From NCBI GenBank assembly GCA_034440575.1, contig JAOTOL010001311.1:286501-350500 (forward strand): a DNA stretch of 64,000 nucleotides. The letters run 5' to 3'. Both the position numbers and the translations under genes were made by a program. Below the pieces are notes generated by a model, which was given only the letters and a program-made list of their open reading frames with translations, was not told where the DNA came from and ran no database searches. This DNA comes from Imbricaverruca yamaguchii (taxonomy: Eukaryota; Arthropoda; Thecostraca; Neoverrucidae). This document shows, piece by piece, positions 23,821 through 36,261 of the stretch (position 1 is the first letter of the stretch; the number at the start of each line of letters is the position of its first letter).

Positions 23821-25733
23821 CTGCATGAGCAGATGTACATAGAAGTTAAAATAAGTTGTTGAAGCAGAATCGCATATTTGAATCACATTTGCATCTGCCA
23901 TAAGGACTTGTAGATACCAATGAGCGACGACCTCGCGCATTGAGGCCTAAAGTTGTGAAGATCCAAACGTTGGGACTCTAAGCATCGCTATAAGTATCAC
24001 TGAAATAGGGACAAAGCTAAACGGTAATCTAAAGCGGCAAAAATCGCCCTATGCTTGATGTTTATGCTGGTTACCACGAATTCCCAGTAAACTTGTAGTA
24101 ATCGATGTCGGTCTGGAACAAAAAATGCGTTTTGAAGTGAGCTTAATTACCGGAGTTACGAATTGCCTTTGTATGAAGGCTTGTACGGATGCCAAAACGT
24201 TTTCTCTCCATTGTCCAAACGCTCCTTCGTTTAGGATTAAACACGCATCCTAAGGCGTTCGAGACGATTGCCCGCTATCACTTCTCTACCTGGCTTTGCA
24301 AGTATCAGCTAACCCTCAGAGCACGGGGTAAAATATGCCTGCGTGTGTCTCGGCTTGAAGCCGTCTGACTAAGACTTTGCCAAAGCCAGCGCTCATATCA
24401 ACCGACAACTCTGATACCCAATGCAGCAGAATGCATATATATAGGAAGCACATGCAGGCAGTTTTTGATGAGTTGATCATACCTGTTCTCGTTGTATGGT
24501 TCCACTCTACTTCAGGTATTCCACTACCACCGCCAGGGTGTTGAAGACTTTCGTTGATTCGGTGGCTTCCTATAGCTCCGTGAAATATGTGAAACGTTTA
24601 TCAGTGGAACATCTAGTTACATTGTGCCCATCTACACCAATAGTGTTGAATTGTTGTTAAACGTTACAGGCTGCAAGGTGAAGGTGCATCAGCTGGGAAG
24701 AACGCAAATAATTACAATGGTGAGAAATACTGTAAAATACGTCTTTCTCACGTTCTCACGTTTGTCTGTATAACGCTAGAGATAAAAATAAATTATTAGC
24801 TCCAATAGCGCTATAAATGTCAAAATATGAAGCAACAAAAGCACCTGTATATTGCCAATGTATTTTGAGTCGGTAAAAATGACCAAAAGTATTCGACCTG
24901 CGAAAGACTTTACAATTACGAGCGCTTTCAGTAAAATAACATGACAATCAGCACTGAAAGCTATGACGAAGTGTTTTGTGACTTACAAAAATATATTTAC
25001 GTATACGTTAGCGTAGCAAAACACTTACCATCTTTATTCTCAGATGTGAGAGTTGATTCACCAAATCCCACTGCTTGGTGTTCATGTATGTCGTCACTCA
25101 GGTCTGAGAAGAAAGCAGTGAGTGATTAATTTCGCATGATATACACCAGTGAAGCGTGATTTACTGAGCCAAAATTTAAAAAATAGCACATGCCTTTGAA
25201 CCTGTAAACTGAGTAGAAATCAAGGCAGAATTTTTTTTACATAATCCTTATGCGATTACGTATCTTTGAACTTGAAAATTCATGATGCTGGTTATCATAA
25301 AGCTAGCCTATGCATGCAATAGCACAGCCAAGAGAAAGGCCACTGCCCCGCAGGTCAGGCCGTCTTGAGAAAAGCACACATTCGTGCGATTTTCCGGTGG
25401 AACATCTGACCACCAATTTCTTAATCATATTTGGATAAACCCCACCCGAAGAAAATGTCCTGGCTGGGCACCGGTGTTCATGAATGCATAACTACGAAAA
25501 GGTGCATGATTGTACCAGTGCGTCGAACGTTACGATATGAAATCTGACTAGGAGCGGAGATGGAAAACACTGATTTGTAATTAAACCGTCAATACTCTGC
25601 TCTCCCAGTGCTGTACGTTTCTTGTTACAATAGCTGTAAAACGACTTAGTTGCCATATTGCACGACCTATGTGAGCGAAACTGCACGGACTCGTTCAGCA
25701 CCAAGTTGAAGATGAAAGCTGCAGCCAATTTAC
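23821..25733. other. Intron between membrane exon and first stalk exon
   Basis: AT-rich unique sequence. No repeat, RNA gene or coding exon recognised. Confidence 0.45.
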
Positions 25734-25896
25734 CTTGAATCACGACGAACACCAGTGTGAACATGGACGCCATAACGATAGCGACAACTAGTAGCACCAG
25801 GAAGCCGAGGCCACAGTTTCGCAGCACGTGAGCGGGCCGCCTCGAGCGACTCGACGTCCCCACCTCTGGTCCGTTCAGGCCCGCCAGTGATCCGGC
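25734..25896 (-). CDS. Membrane-anchor exon of the Frizzled/LDLa gene
   Basis: The reading frame starts [13 protein letters not shown], continues through a basic stretch (RSRRPAH) and enters a hydrophobic helix of about 25 residues ([20 protein letters not shown]). It ends FVVIQ with one base of a Gly codon before donor GTAAAT. Positive charges before the helix suggest N-terminus-in, type II topology. The acceptor is a TG-rich tract ending cgcag, in phase 0. The same acceptor and the first ~20 exon bases are repeated in tandem upstream (25876-26155). The next exon starts in the required phase. Upstream exons with the initiator were not found. Confidence 0.75.
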
Positions 25897-26155
25897 CTGC
25901 GACACACATACATTAGGCCCGCCAGTGATCCGGCCTGCGACACACATACATTAGGCCCGCCAGTGATCCGGCCTGCGACACACATACATACAGGCCCGCC
26001 AGTGATCCGGCCTGCGACACACATACACAGGCCCGTAGGTGACCTGGCCCGCGACACACATACATACAGGCCCGCCAGTGATCCGGCCTGCGACACACAT
26101 ACGCACAGGCCCGCCATTGATCCGGTCTGCGGCAGATACACACAGGCCAGCCGGT
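25876..26155 (-). repeat. 38-bp minisatellite carrying the membrane-exon acceptor, ~7 copies
   Basis: The minus-strand unit is gtatgtgtgtcgcag/GCCGG, then ATCACTGGCGGGCCT. The innermost copy is the real acceptor. Further decayed units occur at 26266-26310, 26450-26510 and 26806-26845 between microsatellites, so the original array probably spanned about 1 kb. Confidence 0.9.
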
Positions 26156-26164
26156 GAACTAGAC

Positions 26165-26454
<290 letters not shown>

Positions 26455-26548
26455 CACGACATTGATCCGGCCTGCGATATGCATAGGTTCGCCGGTGACC
26501 TGGCCTGCGACACACACACGCACACACACACATATGTCTGTCAGCAGT

Positions 26549-26805
26549 GGCGGATCAAGCAATTTTCAGGGGAGGGTAGGTTCGGGTGCACTCAAGCATC
26601 TCATAGTGGAGCATTTCCATCTGAAGGGATGCCTTCTCCTCTCAGAGGGGCAACTTGGGGTACAGAATCCGTTCAGTGGGAGTGAGAGTGTATTCGAGCT
26701 TTGCCGGAGGGGCGTCTTTTTCCGATCGGAGGGGCACCACCTTCCCATGTATGGTACATGCCCCTGTGCCTCCTCTCTATATCCGTTTCCATGGATCTGA
26801 CCCGC
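26549..26805 (+). mobile_element. Non-autonomous DNA-transposon-like fragment in the 38-bp array
   Basis: Starts cagtggcggatcaagcaatt followed by a G-rich stretch (ggggaggg), a start I know from many hAT/other cut-and-paste elements. The far end is degraded near tggatctgacc. Array-like sequence (gcgacgcacgcacattaggc) resumes at about 26806, so it appears to have landed in the outer, decayed part of the array. Confidence 0.45.
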
Positions 26806-27429
26806 GACGCACGCACATTAGGCCGTCAATGATCTGGCCTGCAACATAAAGATATAAGGATAGCGTGAGCGGGCGTGTCTGGATTGCCATATCCTGCGGA
26901 CTGCCGACATTCACCAAAATATCGATGCTGTTGCAGGCGTGTACCCAGAGTATTATCAATGTATACGACGTGAGAGATGGGATAATACATACAAGATAAG
27001 AAGAGGTAAAGATGAAATGTGTGATCAATATCTGAGATGCATCAAACCATACATGATTCAAGATGGATTTAAATTATGCTGTGTGAGGATATATCTAGGC
27101 AGGGATGGACAGTCATCTGGCTCTAAGCTCGTCCATCATCTACAGGAGTGGTGTGAGCTGTAATTGTGGTTGGATTAAATGCCATTGCCGTGTTGTTACA
27201 TAGATGGTATTCTACACTGGCCGTGTCAGTCAGGGAAAAACTGCAATCAACGGAAAATAGTTGTGGCGGAGATATGATGAACGGATATAGCATCCCACGC
27301 CTCCCCCACACGCACGTACGCCATCGAATGTATGGCGCAAATGCGATCCGAATCTCACTAGCATCAACGCATTGTAATCATATTTGATTGTTTTCCTTAG
27401 TACAATAGTGCTTTCCTCGCCGAAAAGAT

Positions 27430-27960
27430 GATGCGATAGCCCTGCGAAAAGCAGGCCCCTCCCGTTGACCCAAGGGTCCTTTCTGACGGCTCGAGGCCCT
27501 CTGCGGCAAGTACGGCTCCCCGTCCTCTCAGAGGCCCTCTTGGACGATCCAGAGCCTTCTCCGTTAAGCCGGCGACCCCTTTTCACATGTTTGGGCCCTG
27601 CCCATCAGATCCGGGGCCCCATATTCGGTTTGGACCCAGCCGTTAACTCAGGGGCCTTCACATTAGCTCGGGGCCCTTTCCGTCAGCCCATGGACGCTTC
27701 CGACGATCCGGACCCCTTCGTCGATCTATAAGCCCTCCATGATACCCTAGCTAAGGGCCCTCAACACATTTCCGAGGGAATTCTCCGTTGATTCTGGGCC
27801 CTCTTCATCGGCCGGGAACCATTTCCAGCAGCGCGGGGTCCTTTCATTGGACCTAGGGCCTTCCACGTCGGCCGAGCGGGTCCTTATGCTCCCCTTGTAC
27901 TAACGTTTCAAGAGGACCTTGCGGACCCCTCAAGGCGGTCTCGTCTGGAGGGCCCCCTGA
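27430..27960. repeat. Degenerate GC-rich direct repeats
   Basis: Many imperfect copies of a ~25-27-bp motif of the type gggccctttccgtcagccc. Too diverged to define a unit. No exon was seen at its edges. Confidence 0.5.
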
Positions 27961-28916
27961 CCCTCCAGAGGAGCGGCTGTCCCTTTCGCACCGCGTCCCT
28001 GCTACACTTGGCTGCACCATTGTTTTCCGGACGCTACGCACACGCCACGCCATACACGGTAAATAACGAACATAAAATGAGCGTTTTTTCGCCTGACCAA
28101 ACCATTTACCGCCGCCCCTGATTGACATTGTGGGTCTGTAGCGCAGGTGGTGAGCGTGCCGGTCTGTTGCGCCTGTTTGTTTGCGCCGAGGTGCTTTGTG
28201 ATGACGATCGATATTGGCTGGTTTATGGCAACATCTGATAGTAGGCTGCTGGTGTTTGCTTTCCCGTTGCTAATTGCTGGTGCCGATTGTGTCATGCAAA
28301 GCTCGTTTGAGTGCATGGTGTGCGCATGAATTCATGACACCATATTTGTATCGATCGCGCTAGTCGCTAGCCCTATTGTAGGGCTAGCTAATAGAGTCCG
28401 CCGATTTGTGGTGCACCCTGGTTGCGAAGACGCTGCTCGTGGCGGTGATGGCTACATCAGGGAAGCTGGTGCTGTCGTTTGCGGCTTCTTCGATGCTGAG
28501 TGAACCTCCCCGTGTGTTGTCTCCGGCGTTGCTTCAGCTGGTGCTTCAGCTGGTGTAGTGTATTGGTGTTCCGGATGTCGACTAAGATGTCGACATATGT
28601 GCAGTGTGGCGAATGGTGGTGAATGGCATGGCTCGGTCATCGACCTTCACTTTCCATTAATCCCTTGAACGCACAATTGTCATACCGCCTATATGTCGCA
28701 TATGGTAGTGCAGTTTGACTTGTGGAATATCAAGAGCGCCTTCGTGATGAACCATCGTAGAAGAGCGCTCATGACGCCTTTCTGGTATTTCTAGTGAAGC
28801 CAGTTATTTTTAGTGCTAAATGTCTTTATCTTTCTCTCGATGGTGATGTTATCTCGAATCGACAATCATAGTCACCATCAACGCTGAGCTCGCAGTCATT
28901 TTCAATGAAGCATGCA

Positions 28917-28917
28917 T

Positions 28918-28991
<74 letters not shown>
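28917..28991. repeat. (CA)n(TA)n microsatellite
   Basis: About 44 bp CA followed by about 30 bp TA, immediately before the Penelope-like remnant. Confidence 0.95.
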
Positions 28992-28999
<8 letters not shown>

Positions 29000-29019
29000 C
29001 ATCCAAATGCATAATCATC

Positions 29020-29660
29020 CATGTATGAACTATACCGACGAAATCCTAGCAGGCACCCACAATACAGCAGCACTACCTACTCCACGAGTGTCGCCACAAA
29101 GCAACATACCAGGGGTAGTGTTTAAACGAAATCAGCGAGTGCTCCGAACTTTATAAGGACAACGCTATTAGGGCTTACAACCGCCGTCCTCTCAAGCATA
29201 GCTCGACATGGCCCGCTATCCATTGCGAGCTGGCCAGAATCAAACAAGTACTGATAAACAACAACTATCCCATATCTTGCATAGATAAACAAATAGCAAG
29301 GCCCTCGAAAGGCACCTGCATCCAGTCCAGCAACGCAAACCGGCTGTCAGCATCCATAACTTGTACTACAAAAGCGCCATATCACCAGGGTACACATACG
29401 ACGAAAGGGTTCTCCAAAGCATAGTTCGCAGAAGTTGCAAAACCAAACAGCTGAATGGCCGCATCAAAATGAGCATTTACTATCAGAGTCCATCCATTTC
29501 ATCCTGGATCGCAAAAAAAAAACACGGCATAGGACGCAGCATCACTTAAACAAACAAACATCATATATGACCACAAATGCCTATAATTGCAGAATGGTGA
29601 CTACGCACTCCTACCTACCAAATAGTGTGTATATAGGCAGAACATTCTGCACGTAGCAGT
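29020..29660 (+). mobile_element. Decayed Penelope-like element (RT C-terminus and GIY-YIG region)
   Basis: In-frame pieces separated by frameshifts read YYKSAISPGYTYDERVLQSI, IKMSIYYQSPSISSWIAKKK, then after stops TNVIYDHKC-like and YIGRT pieces. The order (YY-x-x-x-SP-x-Y-x-x-DER-x-L, IYY-x-SP, C-x-x-x-C, YIG-x-T) is that of Penelope-like elements upstream of and within the GIY-YIG endonuclease. It is disrupted and non-functional. Confidence 0.65.
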
Positions 29661-29984
29661 CATGCCTGGGTCAGGGAATGTCGCTAAGTCTCCCGGAGTG
29701 GACATCGCTGTCCATTACACGGACAGCGATTCACCTCTGCAGGTTACATAGTTATGCGGACATCAGCGAGTGTCGCTAAGGTGCCTTACTTATTGTCAGC
29801 CTCTCGGGAAATTACCAAGCCTGTCACCAGTGCTAGTCGAGAAGTAAACAGATCATGTCGTCAGCGCGACGGGCAATAGCTAAGCCCGTCACCGTTGTCC
29901 CTGAAAATAATCAAGCTTGTCACAAGTGTTGCGGTAGATGACCAATCCCGTAACTGGGGCATCTGAACATAGCAAGCTCGTCAC

Positions 29985-30320
29985 CCACTTCCAGGGGCGC
30001 CGGAACCAAAGGAGGAGAGGGGAGAGGGGCAAAAGAAGGCAGTGGTCTACCAACTTTGGGCGAACTTAACATTGATCCTGTTGGCGTGGCGTAGAAATGA
30101 CTGTCTTCAAAATGCCCCTCCCTCTCCAAGCTCTGGGACAGTTCCAGCGGCCGCTTGCGAATCACAATCGCAATGAACTCGTACATTGCTTGCAAATTTG
30201 TGTTAAAATCCAAATTTCCCTTGCGTTTAGGGCCAGCTAATGTGTTCTGACATGTTTCGCACAGTCTTCTTGATTTCGTTAAAAAGAGGCTCCATTGAAA
30301 TTCGCCAACTTTGGGGCCCA
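29985..30320 (-). mobile_element. Possible DNA-transposon fragment with open frame
   Basis: A caggggcgccggaacc terminus-like sequence starts at about 29992. The minus strand holds a 134-codon open frame (30321-29920) containing KSRRLCETCQNTLAGPKRKG and an FIAIVIRKRPLELSQ segment. It could be transposase-derived, but I do not recognise a catalytic motif. Confidence 0.25.
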
Positions 30321-30414
30321 CCGCTTATTTCGAGGTCTTAGAAGCCACTCACCGTATACTCATAAAAACATTGAACATCCACATCATGAACCCATGGCAC
30401 CTGCCCCATCGTCT

Positions 30415-30520
30415 CTCCCTCTCTTTCTCTCTATCTCTTTCTCTCTCCCTCCCTCTCCCTCCCCCCCCTCTCTCTCTCTCTCTCTCTCACTCACTTTCTT
30501 TCTTTCTCTCTCTCCCTTTC
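30415..30520. repeat. (CT)n-rich microsatellite
   Basis: Imperfect CT/CCCT tract of about 105 bp. Confidence 0.93.
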
Positions 30521-31111
30521 TGTCAGATTCACGAGACATGCTAAGTGGCTAAGCCGATGAATTGTTGGCAGTGCTCGAGCAGCTATCGGTAGTTCACACC
30601 AGAACATTATCGACAATTCCCGAACTCTAAACATTAGGGCCATGAAGGCAAGTAACTAATATGCCTTGAATTGCGACAAAAGGCGCCGGTATATTTAGAT
30701 GTTGTTATATCATTACCGAAGTAGGAATGTAATTGCTAGCTTCGATCTGTTGCTCACCGTGCGTGCACGTTTTTCAACAGCAATTTTACCGTCCAATAGA
30801 GCGCATCGTCGTCGCGCCGTGTCCGGACCCACATCAGCGAAAGTGCCAACGCAGTCAAAGTGCGAGTTCTCGTGTGAAAGTTCGCCAGAGAGCGTGCACT
30901 CGTTTGCGATGCGGCAGCAAGTTAAAACGCAGGCAGTTCATGCTCCGCCAACAACTGGCGAAAGTGCCGGCGGTCGCCGGCTGCGACGTGGCCTCTAGTC
31001 GCTGTCCAGTCGTCGTTGCCATTACGTCGGCCCAATGACAGCTGCCATAGGTCACCGTTGACCAGCAGCCGGTCGGCTCAGCTCCGCCGGGCCCACATCC
31101 GTGACTGGTCA

Positions 31112-33176
31112 GCCCGCTCTAGCGGCCAGGGCCGGCGCCGACCTACACACGAGACAACGCGTCTGTACCTGCCATCCTACCCTGGCGGCCAGGGCCGGCG
31201 GCAGCCTACACACGAGACAACGCGTCTGTACCCGCCATCCTACCCTGGCGGCCAGGGCCGGTGCCGACCTACACACGAGACAACGCGTCTGTACCCGCCA
31301 TCCTACCCTGGCGGCCAGGGGCGGCGCCTACCTACACACGAGACAACGCGTCTGTACCCGCCATCCTACCCTGGCGGTCAGGGTCGGCGGCAGCCTACAC
31401 ACGAGACAACGCGTCTGTACCCGCCATCCTACCCTGGTAGTCAGGGTCGGCGGCAGCCTACACACGAGACAACGCGTCTGTACCCGCCATCCTACCCTGG
31501 CGGTCAGGGTCGGCGGCAGACTGCACACGAGACAACGCGTCTGTACCCGCCATCCCACCCTGGCGGTCAGGGTCGGCGGCAGCCTACACACGAGATAACG
31601 CGTCTGTACCCGCCATCCTACCCTGGCGGTCAGGGTCGGCGGCAGCCTACACACGAGATAACGCGTCTGTACCCGCCATCCCACCCTGGCGGCCAGGGCC
31701 GGCGCCGACCTACACACGAGACAACGCGTCTGTACCCGCCATCCCACCCTGGCGGCCAGGGCCGGCGGCAGCCTACACACGAGACAACGCGTCTGTACCC
31801 GCCATCCCACCCTGGTAGTCAGGGTCGGCGGCAGCCTACACACGAGACAACGCGTCTGTACCCGCCATCCTACCCTGGTGGTCAGGGCCGGCGCCGACCT
31901 ACACACGAGACAACGCGTCTGTACCCGCCATCCCACCCTGGTAGTCAGGGTCGGCGGCAGCCTACACACGAGACAACGCGTCTGTACCCGCCATTCTACC
32001 CTGGTAGTCAGGGTCGGCGGCAGACTACACACGAGACAACGCGTCTGTACCCGCCATCCCACCCTGGCGGCCAGGGCCGGCGCCGACCTACACACGAGAC
32101 AACGCGTCTGTACCCGCCATCCCACCCTGGCGGTCAGGGTCGGCGGCAGCCTACACACGAGACAACGCGTCTGTACCCGCCATCCTACCCTGGCGGTCAG
32201 GGTCGGCGGCAGCCTACACACGAGACAACGCGTCTGTACCCGCCATCCCACCCTGGTGGTCAGGGCCGGCGCCGACCTACACACGAGACAACGCGTCTGT
32301 ACCCGCCATCCTATCCTGGCGGTCAGGGCCGGCGGCAGCCTACACACGAGACAACGCGTCTGTACCCGCCATCCTACCCTGGTGGTCAGGGCCGGCGCCG
32401 ACCTACACACGAGACAACGCGTCTGTACCCGCCATCCTACCCTGGCGGCCAGGGTCGGCGGCAGACTACACACGAGACAACGCGTCTGTACCCGCCATCC
32501 CACCCTGGTGGTCAGGGCCGGCGGCAGCCTACACACGAGACAACGCGTCTGTACCCGCCATCCCACCCTGGCGGTCAGGGCCGGCGCCGACCTACGCTCG
32601 AGACAACGCGTCTGTACCCGCCATCCTACCCTGGCGGTCAGGGTCGGCGGCAGCCTACACACGAGATAACGCGTCTGTACCCGCCATCCTACCCTGGTGG
32701 TCAGGGCCGGCGCCGACCTACACACGAGACAACGCGTCTGTACCCGCCATCCTACCCTGGCGGCCAGGGTCGGCGGCAGACTACACACGAGACAACGCGT
32801 CTGTACCCGCCATCCTACCCTGGTGGTCAGGGCCGGCGCCGACCTACACACGAGACAACGCGTCTGTACCCGCCATCCTACCCTGGCGGCCAGGGTCGGC
32901 GGCAGACTACACACGAGACAACGCGTCTGTACCCGCCATCCCACCCTGGTGGTCAGGGCCGGCGGCAGCCTACACACGAGACAACGCGTCTGTACCCGCC
33001 ATCCTACCCTGGCGGCCAGGGTCGGCGGCAGACTACACACGAGACAACGCGTCTGTACCCGCCATCCCACCCTGGCGGTCAGGGTCGGCGGCAGCCTACA
33101 CACGAGACAACGCGTCTGTACCCGCCATCCCACCCTGGCGGTCAGGGCCGGCGCCGACCTACGCTCGAGACAACGC
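31112..33176. repeat. 63-bp minisatellite, ~33 copies
   Basis: Unit includes acacacgagacaacgcgtct, then gtacccgccatcctaccctg and ggcggtcagggtcggcggca. Two main variants alternate at the ggcag / cgccga positions. The period keeps ORFs of 730 codons (+) and 641 codons (-) open. It is interrupted near its right end by the LINE tail; a diverged last unit follows at 33447-33495. Confidence 0.95.
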
Positions 33177-33447
33177 GCATTAATACGTATCGAGCTGCCC
33201 CGCATTAATACGGAAGCTGAGAGGCGCAGCTTTCTGTGCCGGGCGGTCAGCATGTGGAATAATAGGGTTGATGCTCAGGGGCGTATTTGATGGTATGTTT
33301 TATCATTTCATCTTTTCTATTGACGTTTTGTGTTATTTAGTTTTTTCTTCTTCATAATTCCAGCTTTTCTTTTATCATTGAACCATGTATTGACACGATT
33401 GCTGAAAAGGCATAAAAACGGAGAACTCAATATATGACTACTACGAC
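33177..33447 (+). mobile_element. 5'-truncated LINE tail inserted in the 63-bp array
   Basis: A 36-codon frame (ELPRINTEAERRSFLCRAVS, then MWNNRVDAQGRI and TGA at 33288-33290) matches the usual C-terminus of non-LTR retrotransposon ORF2 (R-T-x-x-x-RRSF..RA...WN). A T-rich 3' UTR of about 155 bp follows. The left flank is ...gagacaacgcg of the array. After the element the array sequence resumes (acgcgtctgtaacgcgctat). ACGCG is the apparent short duplication. The fragment has no autonomous function. Confidence 0.7.
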
Positions 33448-33825
33448 TACGACGCGTCTGTAACGCGCTATCCCATCCTGGCGGCCAATAGCGGCACTAG
33501 CCACCGGCCGGCCGAATCCGCCACAAGCACACCGTCCGGGTGATGAGATGATGAAGGGTCGTGAGATGTCCGAGACTTCATGATGGGAGGGGTGGGGAAG
33601 GAGTATGATAAATATGGGAAAATATTATAGTTCCATACAGCGCCTCTTTTATAGATAATTAATCCGCATGTTTCGTGGAGCGGATTTACCACATCAATGC
33701 CGACGGGCAGCAGAGCATGCTGCGTTGACTCTAAATCGACCAGTCAGTTAGTGTAATTTTATTTCAGCGGCCAGATTTTGGTTGGATGGCTTACGTATAC
33801 GTCAACGTTCCATAACCGCCGTCTT

Positions 33826-34580
33826 AGTGTGGGCTTCAGGGCGCATCAACTGCATCGGTCGTGCAGCACCGTCTTAGTGCGGGCTTCAGGGCGCATCAAT
33901 GCATCGGTCGTGCAGCACCGTCTTAGTGTGGGCTCCAGGGCGCATCAACTGCATCGGTCGTGCAGCACCGTCTTAGTGTGGGCTTCAGGGCGCATCAACT
34001 GCATCGGTCGTGCAGCACCGTCTTAGTGTGGGCTTCAGGGCGCATGAACTGCATCGGTCGTGCAGCACCGTCTTAGTGTGGGCTTCAGGGCGCATCAACT
34101 GCATCGGTCGTGCAGCACCGTCTCAGTGTGGGCTTCAGGGCGCATCAACTGCATCGGTCGTGCAGCACCGTCTTAGTGTGGGCTTCAGGGCGCATCAACT
34201 GCATCGGTCGTGCAGCACCGTCTCAGTGTGGGCTTCAGGGCGCATCAACTGCATCGGTCGTGCAGCACCGTCTTAGTGTGGGCTTCAGGGCGCATCAACT
34301 GCATCGGTCGTGCAGCACCGTCTTAGTGTGGGCTTCAGGGCGCATCAACTGCATCGGTCGTGCAGCACCGTCTTAGTGTGGGCTTCAGGGCGCATCAACT
34401 GCATCGGTCGTGCAGCACCGTCTTAGTGTGGGCTTCAGGGCGCATCAACTGCATCGGTCGTGCAGCACCGTCTCAGTGTGGGCTTCAGGGCGCATCAACT
34501 GCATCGGTCATGTAGCACCGTCTCAGTGTGGGCTTCAGGGCGCATCAACTGCATCGATCGTGCAGCACCGTCTCAGTGTC
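33826..34580. repeat. 50-bp minisatellite, ~15 copies
   Basis: Unit gtgtgggcttcagggcgcat, then caactgcatcggtcgtgcag and caccgtctta, highly homogeneous. Similar single sequences occur at about 18618-18660 and 44229-44275. On the minus strand the unit carries gaccgatgcag/TTGATGC, acceptor-like. Confidence 0.93.
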
Positions 34581-35942
34581 GTGTGATTGGTTGTTAGATG
34601 ACTCTTTCAGCCGAGGAATAATATGGGGACGTGCAGAAGTTTCAAACATGCATTGCCAGTACCAGAAAGAGGAAAGGCTAAGACTCCGTGAATAGACGAG
34701 CTAACGGGGACGGAAGGGAAAGGCTAACCTTCCAACAACTGATCTACCGGGGAGGAAGAGGAAAGGCTAACTCTCCATCAAATGAGCTACTCGGGAGACC
34801 ATAGGGCCAGGAAAATCCCCACAAATGGTGTGGGAAATTCCAACGTTGGAACCGCTGTTCTTTCTCTCCCTACACTTGTTCTCACGTGGATGCCTATGCG
34901 ACCTATAGCGCGAAGTGCCTATCTATGTGGCATGCAAGAATTCGCGGCGACAAAATGTGGGACAGGGGATTTGTCCTCTCGATGTTGTGAAGTCGAACAT
35001 TACGCTTATGTCGTTGCATGAAAAAAAAATGCAGCCAAAGACGATCAACTATCCGAAGTCGGTGATGCTGTTCATGCATATAAGGCATGCTGGGCGTGAC
35101 AATCATCTTCAAATAGTATTGCGTGCTTGAACCAACAGAGCATCTGAAAATGCATGCTCATCGAATTTCAACATGCTTGTTTCCTTCGTGTTCACTTCGA
35201 TGTTCTATCTAATGACATCGATGAACTTGAAAGGACTACAGTGGCCATTGTTAGAGTGTCAAAATGCTGAGCAATCTGCTAATTCTCACGACCCGAAATC
35301 GCCCGAATTCCCACGCCCCAAAATTCAATCTCAAAACCAACATAGTGAGTAGTCGATGACCGAAAGCCCTCCGGTTTCGGTCATAGGATGCGCATCGACT
35401 AGCCCGGTACGCTGAGTGACTAAAACTGATGCATAAGCTTATGAAAAACAAGGTGGGCGAATCGTTGGCGTGAACTTAGAAAGGAGCTGTGAATATGTAG
35501 ACATCTGGATCTCATAGCATCTTTGGGTTCAAAACAATCGGTATCGCCTCCAAGGCTCCGACGAAAAATGCATATATTATACGCCAGTACCTACCAGAAT
35601 TGCATGACACCCGACCGCTTAGATTTCAAACCGAAACGATGTGGCTGTTCATCGTGTTCAGTATTTGATCAAAACCAGTCACACCAAAACGCAAGGACTT
35701 ATTTCAGTATTGTCGCCAGTATTATCTACAAATTATGCATAGCATGGAAGTTGGTGTCACCTCATAGATCAAAATATACGGCAAAGTTGAATTTCTTGTT
35801 CGAAAATACAGCATATTGCACTTGGCTCCTTTAGATGAGTCAAGTTGCATGCTAGCGTCTCAGGCACTGGGACCCGACCTCAACTCGGCGTTTATGTGCC
35901 AATCCGGCAAGTTGTCACGGGAAGAGCAGGCGCTCCACTTAC
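34581..35942. other. No gene recognised
   Basis: Contains three imperfect copies of gaaaggctaa(c) with ~60-bp spacing (34670-34775), then unique sequence. Open frames are short and lack motifs. Confidence 0.35.
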
Positions 35943-36254
35943 CGGCACCATAGTTCGGTCACTGCTATTCTGGTGAACTGATTTACGGCTGGAAGCCCCA
36001 CGTGAGGCACCACTCGACAAACGCCTCACTGGTCACACCACTCAGTGTAAGTCTCGCTCATAGCACCACCCAAGTCCCATGTGCAGCACTGCGCGACGGT
36101 CGGCCCGCGTGTCCGCCTGAGGGTCGTGCCACGCGTGCGCTTGAGGGACGTGCCAGGTGCAGCGCGCGCCACCCACTGTCCGCTCTCTTACTGCCATACA
36201 CCGTCAGCTCGCCGTCGCCCGGTGCCAGGAGCGTGACGACCGGCTGTCTGTCAC
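35943..36254 (-). CDS. Two linked exons of an unrecognised gene
   Basis: Exon 36254-36192 (acceptor accgcggcag, donor GGCA/gtaaga) reads DRQPVVTLLAPGDGELTVYG. Exon 35988-35943 (acceptor ggcttccag, donor CCG/gtaagt) reads VNQFTRIAVTELWC. The split codon A/CC gives Thr and the phases agree (1/1, then exit 2). The pair has strong donors and protein-like composition but no motif I can name. The large array at 36262-37725 begins right at the first acceptor. Confidence 0.5.
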
Positions 36255-36261
36255 CTGCCGC

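Noticed and set aside
31016..33208. 730-codon ORF with a 21-residue repeat (and a 641-codon ORF on the other strand)
   Set aside because: Both strands are open because the 63-bp period is a multiple of three. Variation among units falls on all codon positions. No start/splice support.
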